Assembly: GCA_964022115.1 (NCBI GenBank) | Contig: CAXIBC010000020.1 | Location: 1-37,640 of the forward strand | Origin: Oleispira sp964022115 | GTDB lineage: Bacteria > Pseudomonadota > Gammaproteobacteria > Pseudomonadales > Oceanobacteraceae | Direction of reading: 5' to 3' | DNA: 37,640 nt | Part shown: positions 29,286 to 36,046 of the stretch, one piece after another | How positions within the stretch are numbered: the first letter of the stretch is position 1 | Layout: each line of letters starts with the position of its first letter | Translations under genes and position numbers: made by a program | The notes under the pieces: generated by a model | What the model saw: the letters and a program-made list of their open reading frames with translations, nothing else | What the model was told of the DNA's origin: nothing | The model's database searches: none

Positions 29286-29681
29286 ATGTGGACCCATACT
29301 TTAGAGCCTAGATTTGCTGAAACAGACGCCCTTGGCCATGTCAATAATACCGTTTTACCCGTTTGGTTCGAAGAAAGCCGTACGCCTATATTTAAACTGT
29401 TTTGCCCAGGGCTAGATATCAACGACTGGCACCTCATCATTGCCAAAATTGAAGTCGAGTTTTTAGCTGAAATTTATTATGGTAAGCCCGTTGAAATTCG
29501 CACTTATATGAAAAAAATAGGCAACTCATCGATGCAGGTTGGCCATGAAGCTTGGCAAGATGGCGTATTAGCAGCCACAGGCAGTGCGGTGATGATTCAC
29601 TTTGACCATGAAAACAAGTCTTCTAAGGCCATCCCTGCAGAAATCAAAGCAACTTTAGAGCAACACCTTAAAGCTGATTAA
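29286..29681 (+). CDS. Acyl-CoA thioesterase, 4HBT hotdog-fold
   Basis: The product is 131 residues with the 4-hydroxybenzoyl-CoA thioesterase/YbgC-type motif RFAETDALGHVNN near the N-terminus; Asp14 is the likely catalytic residue. The family hydrolyses acyl-CoA thioesters in the cytoplasm, and the chain specificity cannot be read here. The start is preceded by AGAAGTACT, a moderate ribosome site. It is probably followed in the same transcript by the small membrane protein 38 bp downstream. Confidence 0.9.
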   Translation: MWTHTLEPRFAETDALGHVNNTVLPVWFEESRTPIFKLFCPGLDINDWHLIIAKIEVEFLAEIYYGKPVEIRTYMKKIGNSSMQVGHEAWQDGVLAATGSAVMIHFDHENKSSKAIPAEIKATLEQHLKAD

Positions 29682-29719
29682 TAGCACGTCTTCAGCCCAC
29701 ATACCAAAACAGGCACAGC

Positions 29720-29998
29720 ATGAAAGAAATTCTTCGCAAAGCGTTTTCCCCGATTCTCGCTACTTTTGAATCCGGCACTGATGAGTATGTTTATAAAACA
29801 TCTCATCGGGTCATCTTGATCGTTATGGGGGTTATCTTCTCTATTCTATCAATCGCGGTCGCGATTATGGCCAGCGAAGCCGATAGCATGGGATATTATA
29901 TCCCTGCGGTAACCTTTGGCTTGGTTAGCTTAGTAACACTTGTTGTAGGGCTATTGGGTAACGAAAGAGCCGTTGCTAGCATTTGGGGGACTAAATAA
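29720..29998 (+). CDS. Small two-helix membrane protein
   Basis: The product is 92 residues with two confident hydrophobic segments (about 30-50 and 60-80), a charged N-terminal domain and a short C-terminal tail, so it is an inner-membrane protein. An AGG lies about nine bases before the ATG. It is probably co-transcribed with the thioesterase gene. I do not recognise the family. Confidence 0.7.
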   Translation: MKEILRKAFSPILATFESGTDEYVYKTSHRVILIVMGVIFSILSIAVAIMASEADSMGYYIPAVTFGLVSLVTLVVGLLGNERAVASIWGTK

Positions 29999-30023
29999 CC
30001 TTCTGCGCGTCTCAGAATACCTA

Positions 30024-30068
30024 AGTGCTCGCTACTCAGGCATTAACCATTCCTGAGTAGCGAGTACT
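30024..30068. terminator. Long hairpin between convergent genes
   Basis: A 17-bp stem (AGTGCTCGCTACTCAGG with CCTGAGTAGCGAGTACT, one G-U/mismatch position) with an 11-base loop separates the small membrane protein gene from the convergent phosphoribosyltransferase gene. There is no T tract on either strand, but a stem of this length probably stops or pauses transcription from both sides. Confidence 0.6.
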
Positions 30069-30086
30069 AACTTAACTCAAGCTAGT

Positions 30087-30653
30087 CTACTTTTTCAATT
30101 GCACTATTTTATCCAGAATACCGGCAAGTTCAGGGCGATGTTGACGAATCTCTTCTTCACTCAAACCATCCACCTCATGCGGGAATACCAACCAATCATG
30201 GGTTTCGTGGATATAATAATCCGGAATGCGGTCGGTCTTATTATTCTTTGGTTTAAAATAAGGCGTCGCGACACGAATCTCAGGTGTATTCTTCTTACAC
30301 GCTCTTTTTAGATCCAAAATGGTTTGCTCAATACTCAAACCACTGTCATGAACGTCATCTACAATTAATAGACTATCTTCACTTTCGATACGCTTAATCA
30401 GATAGGTTAAGCCATGAACACGCACATGTTTATCACGCTCACCGATACCCGAATAACTAGAAGTACGTATCGCAATATGGTCAGATTCCGTCCCCAAAAC
30501 ATGCAACAACTCTTGCACCGCAATACCCACGGGGGCACCACCACGCCATACCCCTACGATATAATCTGGGCGAAAACCGCTTTCAAACACTTGTAAAGCA
30601 AGCTTAAAAGAGTCTTCTAAAAGCTCTTGAGCACTGATAAAAACCTTATTCAT
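30087..30653 (-). CDS. Purine-type phosphoribosyltransferase
   Basis: The product is 188 residues. The PRPP-binding motif LLIVDDVHDSGLSIE (95-109) marks a type I phosphoribosyltransferase, and the WRGGAP loop (36-41) fits hypoxanthine/xanthine-guanine enzymes that salvage purine bases in the cytoplasm. The base specificity cannot be assigned. The start has no strong ribosome site. The gene is the last ordinary one before the accessory region. Confidence 0.88.
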   Translation of the reverse strand: MNKVFISAQELLEDSFKLALQVFESGFRPDYIVGVWRGGAPVGIAVQELLHVLGTESDHIAIRTSSYSGIGERDKHVRVHGLTYLIKRIESEDSLLIVDDVHDSGLSIEQTILDLKRACKKNTPEIRVATPYFKPKNNKTDRIPDYYIHETHDWLVFPHEVDGLSEEEIRQHRPELAGILDKIVQLKK

Positions 30654-31032
30654 AGGGGATCTGGTTACCTTTTTTTAAAGCCTTATCAGGCCTTTGAATT
30701 CCTGACGGATTGGACAGTTAATATTAGGCGGTGCAGTTTACAGCATAGCTGGATTAGAGCAAGACAGTATCTATGCATCTGACAATACAAGTCTGCCTTT
30801 ACTGAAAAGCCCATTTTTAGCGCTTTACAGCCCTATTTTTTGCTATGACTCTATTTCTTATGGTTGTATTTCATAAATAATATCTAGGAAATTAGGGGCG
30901 ATTCAAATGTATCAACTGTGTATCATTAGCTCATTATTTCCATGGATCATAAGTTGCTAGGCAGCCAGCAATCACACCATGTATCCACTATGACTCATTA
31001 ATGTTTATTCGCTGTGTCTCACTTGTGAGCCA
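30654..31032. other. Gene-free stretch before the transposase remnant
   Basis: No coding frame, tRNA or att-like repeat was recognised. It contains a small inverted repeat CTCAC/GTGAG (31018-31029). It marks the change from core genes to accessory DNA. Confidence 0.4.
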
Positions 31033-31119
31033 TTATCCAAATTCTTCAAGCGCTTTGACGAGTTTTTTGAAGTTCTCAAAGTTGTGACGAACCCACACAG
31101 AGCGAATCCCGATGCCTGA
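31033..31119 (-). pseudogene. Transposase remnant (IS481/IS3-type internal fragment)
   Basis: The minus strand reads 28 residues then TAA, beginning FSGIGIRSVWVRHNFENF and ending KALEEFG. From memory this resembles an internal region (G.RSVWLRH.L..FKKRLKALE) of long integrase-core transposases. Here it starts and stops abruptly: no start codon, no DDE core and no terminal inverted repeats nearby. It is a decayed leftover of an insertion event at the island edge. The family call is tentative. Confidence 0.55.
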
Positions 31120-31126
31120 AAAAAAT

Positions 31127-31450
31127 TTAGTAATTAATTAATTTCATACATTCTTGATGAGACTCAAGACACAGATATTTAGTACTTTGAGAATCCTCTC
31201 TCACAAAAACTTCCTGTCCTTTTGTTGCCGAAATTGGCTCTCTTGTATAATAAATTCCCTCATTAGTTTCAATTCTTATCAACAAGGATAAAGATTCACT
31301 AGTGATATTAACCAGCTGACCAACCGAAACGCTGTTAATCAAGTTATCTTTATCTATGTTTTTTGGCCAAAACAACTGGTATCCCAGAAGCCCACCCATA
31401 ATAAAAGATACAAGCAATGTAAGTACTATCGTTAAAGGTTTAATTTTCAT
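31127..31450 (-). CDS. Small membrane-anchored protein of unknown function
   Basis: The product is 107 residues from the ATG at 31450 (a GTG three codons earlier is possible). One N-terminal transmembrane helix (about 8-28) is followed by a soluble, probably periplasmic domain with two Cys near the end (YLCLESHQEC) that could form a disulfide. It starts 24 bp after the AbiEii toxin stop, on the same strand, so it may belong to the toxin-antitoxin transcript. No family recognised. Confidence 0.6.
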   Translation of the reverse strand: MKIKPLTIVLTLLVSFIMGGLLGYQLFWPKNIDKDNLINSVSVGQLVNITSESLSLLIRIETNEGIYYTREPISATKGQEVFVREDSQSTKYLCLESHQECMKLINY

Positions 31451-31474
31451 ATATTCCACACAAATTCACACATC

Positions 31475-32323
31475 TTATGTATCCAGCTTTGATAGTAACT
31501 TAACCAACCAAGAACAGCTGGCGTTAACACCCATATCGTTAGCTAAGATACCCTTATTAGTCTCATTATTAACAAAGTTTTCCAGAAGATAATTACGCGT
31601 CTGAACAGAGATCATTTGAGCCATCTCATGACCCAACAACAAGGAGGAAGCTGTATCAATATCCCAGTCGCATTGCTCCATATAATCTTCTTTATATAAT
31701 CGTTCATAAACTTTTGGGATTTTTTCATAATTCTTAATGATATAAGCAATATCCAGGGCATCTTTACGTCTTAGTTGTACATCCCTTTCTGTCCAAGCAA
31801 TCATCTTTAGAACAACCATGGCCACAGGACTCGCGACAGGAACAATACACGCTGGACTCTCAACTATTTGTACTTGCCACGCTGTTGCTAAAGCTTCGGC
31901 AAAACCCAGCATTGACATAACAAAGTCACCATGAGGTGGCCAACTGATATCATTATTTGCATCTGCTAATTCTCCAAAAGGAAGAATATCCAGTTCCCAG
32001 GGCATATCTTCCGAATCGATATAACCTAGTCTGTAGGCCACTGTATTATCAATAGAAAAGCCAACTTGTACCAATGCCAATTTTAAATCATCAAACTCCT
32101 GCCAAGACTCAACTTGAATGGCGAAATCAACATCACGTGTACCGCGTTCAATTTCTGCACCAAAGCCATGATAAAGCACTAAGTCTCTTGCCATAGCACC
32201 GACAATCAAAAATTCGATTTCAGAACTAATCGCGCAACCCTCAACAGCTTGATACATCTCCACCAATCCCCGTGGCAAGCGATCAGAAATATTTATAACT
32301 TCATTAAGTGAGGTATTCGTCAT
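31475..32323 (-). CDS. AbiEii-family nucleotidyltransferase toxin
   Basis: The product is 282 residues from the ATG at 32323, preferred because AAGG lies just upstream and it begins normally; the longer frame only reads through the antitoxin gene. It overlaps the antitoxin stop by 20 bp. The nucleotidyltransferase features are FLIVGAMARDLVL (39-51), the metal-binding DVD pair (Asp64, Asp66) in TRDVDFAI, and a downstream K.IAW..RD...RKDALDI segment typical of the AbiEii/AbiGii family. Family members act as growth-inhibiting toxins, in studied cases by adding nucleotides to tRNA, and can abort phage infection. The target here is unknown. Confidence 0.82.
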   Translation of the reverse strand: MTNTSLNEVINISDRLPRGLVEMYQAVEGCAISSEIEFLIVGAMARDLVLYHGFGAEIERGTRDVDFAIQVESWQEFDDLKLALVQVGFSIDNTVAYRLGYIDSEDMPWELDILPFGELADANNDISWPPHGDFVMSMLGFAEALATAWQVQIVESPACIVPVASPVAMVVLKMIAWTERDVQLRRKDALDIAYIIKNYEKIPKVYERLYKEDYMEQCDWDIDTASSLLLGHEMAQMISVQTRNYLLENFVNNETNKGILANDMGVNASCSWLVKLLSKLDT

Positions 32324-33359
32324 ACAACCTTCTTGCAGCATCTTCGTTACGAGGATCTTTGTTTGATAACAAATCGCTATACACAATCAGTTCAGGAGCT
32401 ATTAATTTATCCGACTCGTTACTCCAGAAGGGCTCATAAACATCAATTGTAAAAATAGGTTGTTCCCCTTCTTTTAATTGGCGTAAGCGTGCAACTTTCA
32501 TTAGTGTTTTTAATGCATTTTTCGTTGCATACACAATGCCGTCTTTTGGCTGCAGGTAATTTGAAAGCAATGAGGCCGCCACCTCACCACTTAATTGAAT
32601 GCCCATATCACTATCGACTGATTTCCACCAATCGATGTTGTCAGAAGTGAATTGCCCTAAATGCATTTTATTTCTAACAAGGTATGGGAAAGCCTCAGCC
32701 CAACGTGCTATTAACTGTGACCTATGCTTCAACTCGAATTTATTATTAACCTTTTGAAGATAGCCATGAGCGATCAAGTCTTTTTGTATAGCACTCACTG
32801 ACCCCAAAGAAACCCCAGACTGGCTTGCAATATTTCTTAGTGACTTATTCGCCAAAGCAGGATCAGACAGCAAAGAGTAAATGACCTTTAATCCTGAAGG
32901 TTGAAAGGCCTTACCCGTTTTTCCATCATCTCCACGTACTTTAGTTTTGACCATTATTGAGTCTGCTACCTTAAGCGATGGCTTCTGCCCAACAATAACA
33001 ACATGATAATTATTTGAATTGATAAAGGCATTGCCAGCAGCATCCATATACTGAATCCCGCTTTCTCGCAATTGCGTCGCGAGACGAGGCCGAATATAAG
33101 ATGCAGCAACGATCTGATCACAAGCAGGCCTTAATAATACCTTCTCTTGTAGGCTCTTCACGAGTTTAGCTAGACTCGTGTTCACAGCGCTTAGCTCAGA
33201 AGCATTTAACCAATAAATGGCAAGAACCAGATCATCATTCAGTACCAAGCTATAATTTACATTAGATGGGTCATTATCTTCAGGGCAAACCACTGCCTTA
33301 AAAGGTACTGATTTAGCCAACGCTTCCGCACAGGCTTCAAGATGTTTAACAAGGGGCAT
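32304..33359 (-). CDS. AbiEi-type antitoxin with winged helix-turn-helix
   Basis: The product is 351 residues, longer than the classical AbiEi antitoxin but like the long variants paired with AbiEii toxins. A winged helix-turn-helix is seen at about 155-205 (LRNIASQSGVSLGSVSAIQK). The N-terminal half (about 1-130) is likely a restriction-endonuclease-like or structural domain (GIQYMDAAGNAFI). AbiEi proteins neutralise the toxin without stable binding (type IV) and repress their own promoter. It is the first gene of the pair; two tandem palindromic repeats lie 17-51 bp upstream of its start. Confidence 0.8.
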   Translation of the reverse strand: MPLVKHLEACAEALAKSVPFKAVVCPEDNDPSNVNYSLVLNDDLVLAIYWLNASELSAVNTSLAKLVKSLQEKVLLRPACDQIVAASYIRPRLATQLRESGIQYMDAAGNAFINSNNYHVVIVGQKPSLKVADSIMVKTKVRGDDGKTGKAFQPSGLKVIYSLLSDPALANKSLRNIASQSGVSLGSVSAIQKDLIAHGYLQKVNNKFELKHRSQLIARWAEAFPYLVRNKMHLGQFTSDNIDWWKSVDSDMGIQLSGEVAASLLSNYLQPKDGIVYATKNALKTLMKVARLRQLKEGEQPIFTIDVYEPFWSNESDKLIAPELIVYSDLLSNKDPRNEDAARRLYDEYLT

Positions 33360-33376
33360 GATAAATCTCTCAAGAT

Positions 33377-33410
33377 GTTCAATATTAATGAACGTTCAAT
33401 ATTAATGAAC
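33377..33410. promoter_or_regulatory. Tandem 17-bp operator-like repeats upstream of the antitoxin
   Basis: GTTCAATATTAATGAAC occurs twice, perfectly, back to back (33377-33393 and 33394-33410). Each unit is itself a dyad with GTTCA/TGAAC ends. This matches the expected layout for cooperative binding by a dimeric AbiEi autorepressor. Confidence 0.8.
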
Positions 33411-33436
33411 ATATCCTTTTAAAGATAAATACGCAA
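33408..33436 (-). promoter_or_regulatory. Promoter of the AbiE-type operon
   Basis: TTGCGT and TATGTT on the minus strand are 17 bp apart; the -10 overlaps the distal operator repeat, so a bound repressor would cover both the -10 and the start point. Confidence 0.5.
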
Positions 33437-33605
33437 GTTGGTTTTGCAGTAGGCTTTGTTTTTCTTAAGATATAACATTGTTCGCCTTCGATGTGGCATG
33501 TAGGTTTCTTTTCTAGCGTACTTAACGCAGGCGCTTAGGTAATTAGAGTTGTAACTTGCAATTCGTAAACTATCGAAAAATGAAAAAATAGGTAAGAAGA
33601 TTAGA

Positions 33606-34055
33606 CTAACGGCCCAAATCCTTGCATTCATATTGATAAATATCCTTGTTGATTATATCAACCATTATTATCGGTTTATCGTCCATAATCATTTCGTAGT
33701 AACACATAGGCCCTTGAGCTCCGCCAATTAACCTCTCTAATAAGCTATGATCATATCGATATATATGCCCTGTTAGGCGAATTGGTGTTGATGGTGATAT
33801 AAGTATGTCTTTTTCTTCATCTTTATTAGTCCACATTACCCCGAATAATGCTAACTTTTTCAAATGATGTTTAAATGTTGAGTTGTCAGCGTACTCAGAA
33901 GTTTTGTTCAGATAAACAGGCTTCCCACTATTCAATTCATTTATACTAAGGTCCCTTACCTCAAACTTCTCTTCAACTTTATACATTGACGAGCAGCCAC
34001 AAAGAAGCGCCACAGTCATAACTGTGGCGAGTTTTAGGTTAATAAATTTGAACAT
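33606..34055 (-). CDS. Small lipoprotein, candidate periplasmic immunity protein
   Basis: The product is 149 residues from the ATG at 34055 (an ATG at 34076 is an alternative with a slightly better ribosome site). The signal peptide ends in LLCGC followed by SSMYKVEEKF. The mature domain is mixed alpha/beta with Cys residues in GPMCYYEMIM and QYECKDL. The gene overlaps the end of the putative orphan toxin tip by 17 bp, a typical toxin-immunity arrangement; immunity proteins to periplasm-acting toxins are often small lipoproteins. No family is recognised, so the immunity role is inference. Confidence 0.65.
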   Translation of the reverse strand: MFKFINLKLATVMTVALLCGCSSMYKVEEKFEVRDLSINELNSGKPVYLNKTSEYADNSTFKHHLKKLALFGVMWTNKDEEKDILISPSTPIRLTGHIYRYDHSLLERLIGGAQGPMCYYEMIMDDKPIIMVDIINKDIYQYECKDLGR

Positions 34056-34386
34056 GTGGGTATGGGACAAGGTCATTTGCTATCTGCTCAAGTTTGCAAA
34101 CGATAATTGCACTTTGTCTTGGAGAATTCAAGTAAGCAACCTCTAGTCCGTGTCCGGTAAAGTCACCCTGAATATTTGGGCTGTTATAGTTTGAATCTAC
34201 GGCACCCATTGTGTTTCTAACGAGGCCCATAATAAGATCGCTATCATTAGTTATATGACCAATGATCTGTGGATAAATTAACGATATAGCCCCCTCAGGA
34301 TTGTTTACTGCTAAGGCAATTTGCATGCTACCCAGCATAGGATACTCGGATATAGAGTATCCGTGAGGAAACGAATAACTAGACCA
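34039..34386 (-). pseudogene. Probable orphan toxin tip (displaced C-terminal module)
   Basis: The frame is open for 115 codons after a TAG at 34387-34389 and reads as protein from the start (SSYSFPHGYSISEYP, then MLGSMQIALAV). Composition is normal for coding DNA. It has no convincing start of its own; the ATG at 34338 would give 99 residues. It directly follows, out of frame, the duplicated conserved fragment at 34392-34602, as an alternative C-terminal domain would. The neighbouring lipoprotein gene overlaps its end. No toxin family is recognised. Confidence 0.5.
34340..34362. other. Hairpin just beyond the duplication breakpoint
   Basis: GGATACTC and GAGTATCC form a perfect 8-bp stem with a 7-base loop, 30 bp from where the duplicated sequence ends. 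It lies inside the orphan-tip frame. It might mark a recombination-prone site or be incidental. Confidence 0.4.
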
Positions 34387-34391
34387 CTACA

Positions 34392-34518
34392 CCTTGCTTC
34401 TTCATCGGCGGCGATTTCACCGAGTATCATGAAGAGCGGTAGCAGATTAAGAATCGGCTCAATGCTTTTACTATCCCCTACCTTCTTAATCACATTACCA
34501 AAGAAAGGCCCGAGGATC
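34392..34518. repeat. Duplicated 127-bp segment, copy 1
   Basis: Aligns without gaps to 37502-37628 with about 13 mismatches counted by eye (about 90% identity). Both copies end sharply at CCTTGC on the low-coordinate side, after which the sequences are unrelated. Confidence 0.9.
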
Positions 34519-34602
34519 ACTATGGGCGAGGTAGTCGATGTTATTCGGACCTAATTGGGCAATGGCTGGGCCGATTAGACCGATGTTGGCGGCTGCGCCA
34601 TT
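34392..34602 (-). pseudogene. Displaced fragment of the large toxin's conserved region
   Basis: About 70 residues of coding sequence in two frames. The upstream part reads AANIGLIGPAIAQLGPNNID; the second reads ILGPFFGNVIKKVG then SIEPILNLLPLFMILGEIAADEEAR-like sequence. The latter closely matches ILGPVFGNVIKNVG through EEAR at the start of the visible part of the large protein (36047-37640). The frames differ by one base; removing one C of the CCC near 34524 would join them. There is no start codon of its own. It starts immediately after the acidic gene's stop. Confidence 0.7.
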
Positions 34603-34613
34603 TCAAGTAATAA

Positions 34614-35156
34614 TTACAGCGCTAATGTATCAGGCAACTTTTCGCCCTGCTCTGCCATTTCGACTAAATAGCCTTGCAGCCACAACATGAATTTCAAACT
34701 GGACTCCGTTTCCGCTAACTTTGCTTCTAGCAGTTCAGTAAAACGCTCTACTGGCTCATCGAGCTCTCGATCATCAAAAAATCGCGGCACGAATACCGTT
34801 TTAGTGGCTTGATTGGCTAGCTTCTGAGCAATGGTAAAGCAAGGTTCATCTTCTATCTGAGCGTGAACCACTAATACTTTTTCAGCCCCAAGTTTTTCAG
34901 CAAGGGCGAGATCAGGAAAGCCATCTTCATCTGCCATAGCCCAATATAAGCCAGCATCATCATCTTCATCATCAAGATTTTTGATCACTGAGGGATACGG
35001 AATTTCATCGACGGTCTCAAATAGAGTTTGCTCGTCTTCAGGCACTTCATCATCAAAATCTGGGCGGGTATCTTCTTGTAAATAAAATAGCGCACGGTCA
35101 CGTTGCTGGTTATTGGCGAAGTGAGCGAGAAAATAAAGACGATCAGAGAAATCCAT
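34614..35156 (-). CDS. Acidic protein, candidate immunity protein
   Basis: The product is 180 residues and strikingly acidic (DFDDEVPEDEQTLFE; DDEDDDAGLYW), with no signal peptide, so it is cytoplasmic. Its start overlaps the final TAA of the upstream gene by one base (TAATG), indicating translational coupling. Acidic, small, cytoplasmic proteins encoded downstream of a nuclease-like toxin are typical immunity proteins; this assignment is inference from composition and position. No family recognised. Confidence 0.7.
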   Translation of the reverse strand: MDFSDRLYFLAHFANNQQRDRALFYLQEDTRPDFDDEVPEDEQTLFETVDEIPYPSVIKNLDDEDDDAGLYWAMADEDGFPDLALAEKLGAEKVLVVHAQIEDEPCFTIAQKLANQATKTVFVPRFFDDRELDEPVERFTELLEAKLAETESSLKFMLWLQGYLVEMAEQGEKLPDTLAL

Positions 35157-36001
35157 TATTTAATTTTTCCATCGCGGACTTTTATCCAGAGTTCACGTAA
35201 ATATTTAGGGGCGGTTTCATCTTCAAAGATATCAATCATACGCTGAGCTGAGCGTATGTGATTGATGTGATAAAGCTCATCAGGTTTGCTTGTATCTTGG
35301 CAAACCTAATACCGTTCTAAACACGCTACATCACTACTCTCACTATATTCAATATCATATTGAAAGGTTGAAACAAACATTTCATGCAGCCATTGGATAG
35401 GTGAATATGGATTCACGGGTTGTTGAGCAAACTTTCCATTACGGCTTATTATTGCTTCATGTGTCCTCTTAGGACTCTGCCAAGGCACTTTCCGAACTGC
35501 GCGCTTGGTTGAGCCAAACTCAAAGGTTTCATCAGTATAAACCTTACTCTGAATCAAGTACGGCAGCATTCTTTGCTCTAGGCCACCGAACGCTCCGAAA
35601 TACCCTTCTGGCTGTTGAATGTTATGGACTTCTTGCAGGAAGCGCTTGCGGGCATCACAAATCAAAATATCTTCTGTGCGACTCTCTGGTCGTATTTTAA
35701 GTTTGTTGAGTTTATTCCAAACAGAATCCCATGACTCTTCAGACTGATCTGGATTTAAAAACCAAGCTGACATAGGTGAACCCGTCCAATCACTGGGTTC
35801 TTCAATGTCGTCACTTAATTCATCAGCAAGATAAATATGCTGTTTAACAGCCTTAATATCGTCTTTATCGAAGTTAAACACCCAATCCAAAGTCTCTTTT
35901 ACTGACTTCCATTGGCTTTTTCTGATTTTCTGCCAGCCTTCAACATGCTTCCCTGGGAAAATTGGGTCTATTTTTTCGTAGTCAAACATAGCCTGTTCCA
36001 T
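35156..36001 (-). pseudogene. Gene of unknown function interrupted by an in-frame amber codon
   Basis: The frame runs 231 codons from the ATG at 36001 (or the ATG at 35989) to TAG at 35306-35308, then continues in the same frame for 49 sense codons (CQDTSKPDELYHINHIRSAQ onwards) to TAA at 35156-35158. That TAA overlaps the next start. The continuation is normal protein sequence and the coupling to the next gene only makes sense with the full length, so the original product was about 280 residues. It is soluble, with many Trp and acidic residues and no recognised domain. It is either a recent nonsense mutant, a read-through gene, or a functional truncation. Confidence 0.7.
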
Positions 36002-36046
36002 AGGCTGATGAACTTATTAGCATCGGCCTTTTATCTCATGAATTAT

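Noticed and set aside
33411..33605. Integron attC site suggested by cassette-like small genes nearby
   Set aside because: No matching R'/R'' core sites or folded attC structure could be found.
33419..33631. 70-codon minus-strand frame between the lipoprotein and the antitoxin
   Set aside because: Overlaps the end of the lipoprotein gene and the antitoxin promoter, and lacks a start with a ribosome site.
34311..34520. 69-residue intact protein starting at a GTG
   Set aside because: Better explained as the duplicated conserved block reading out of frame into the next sequence.
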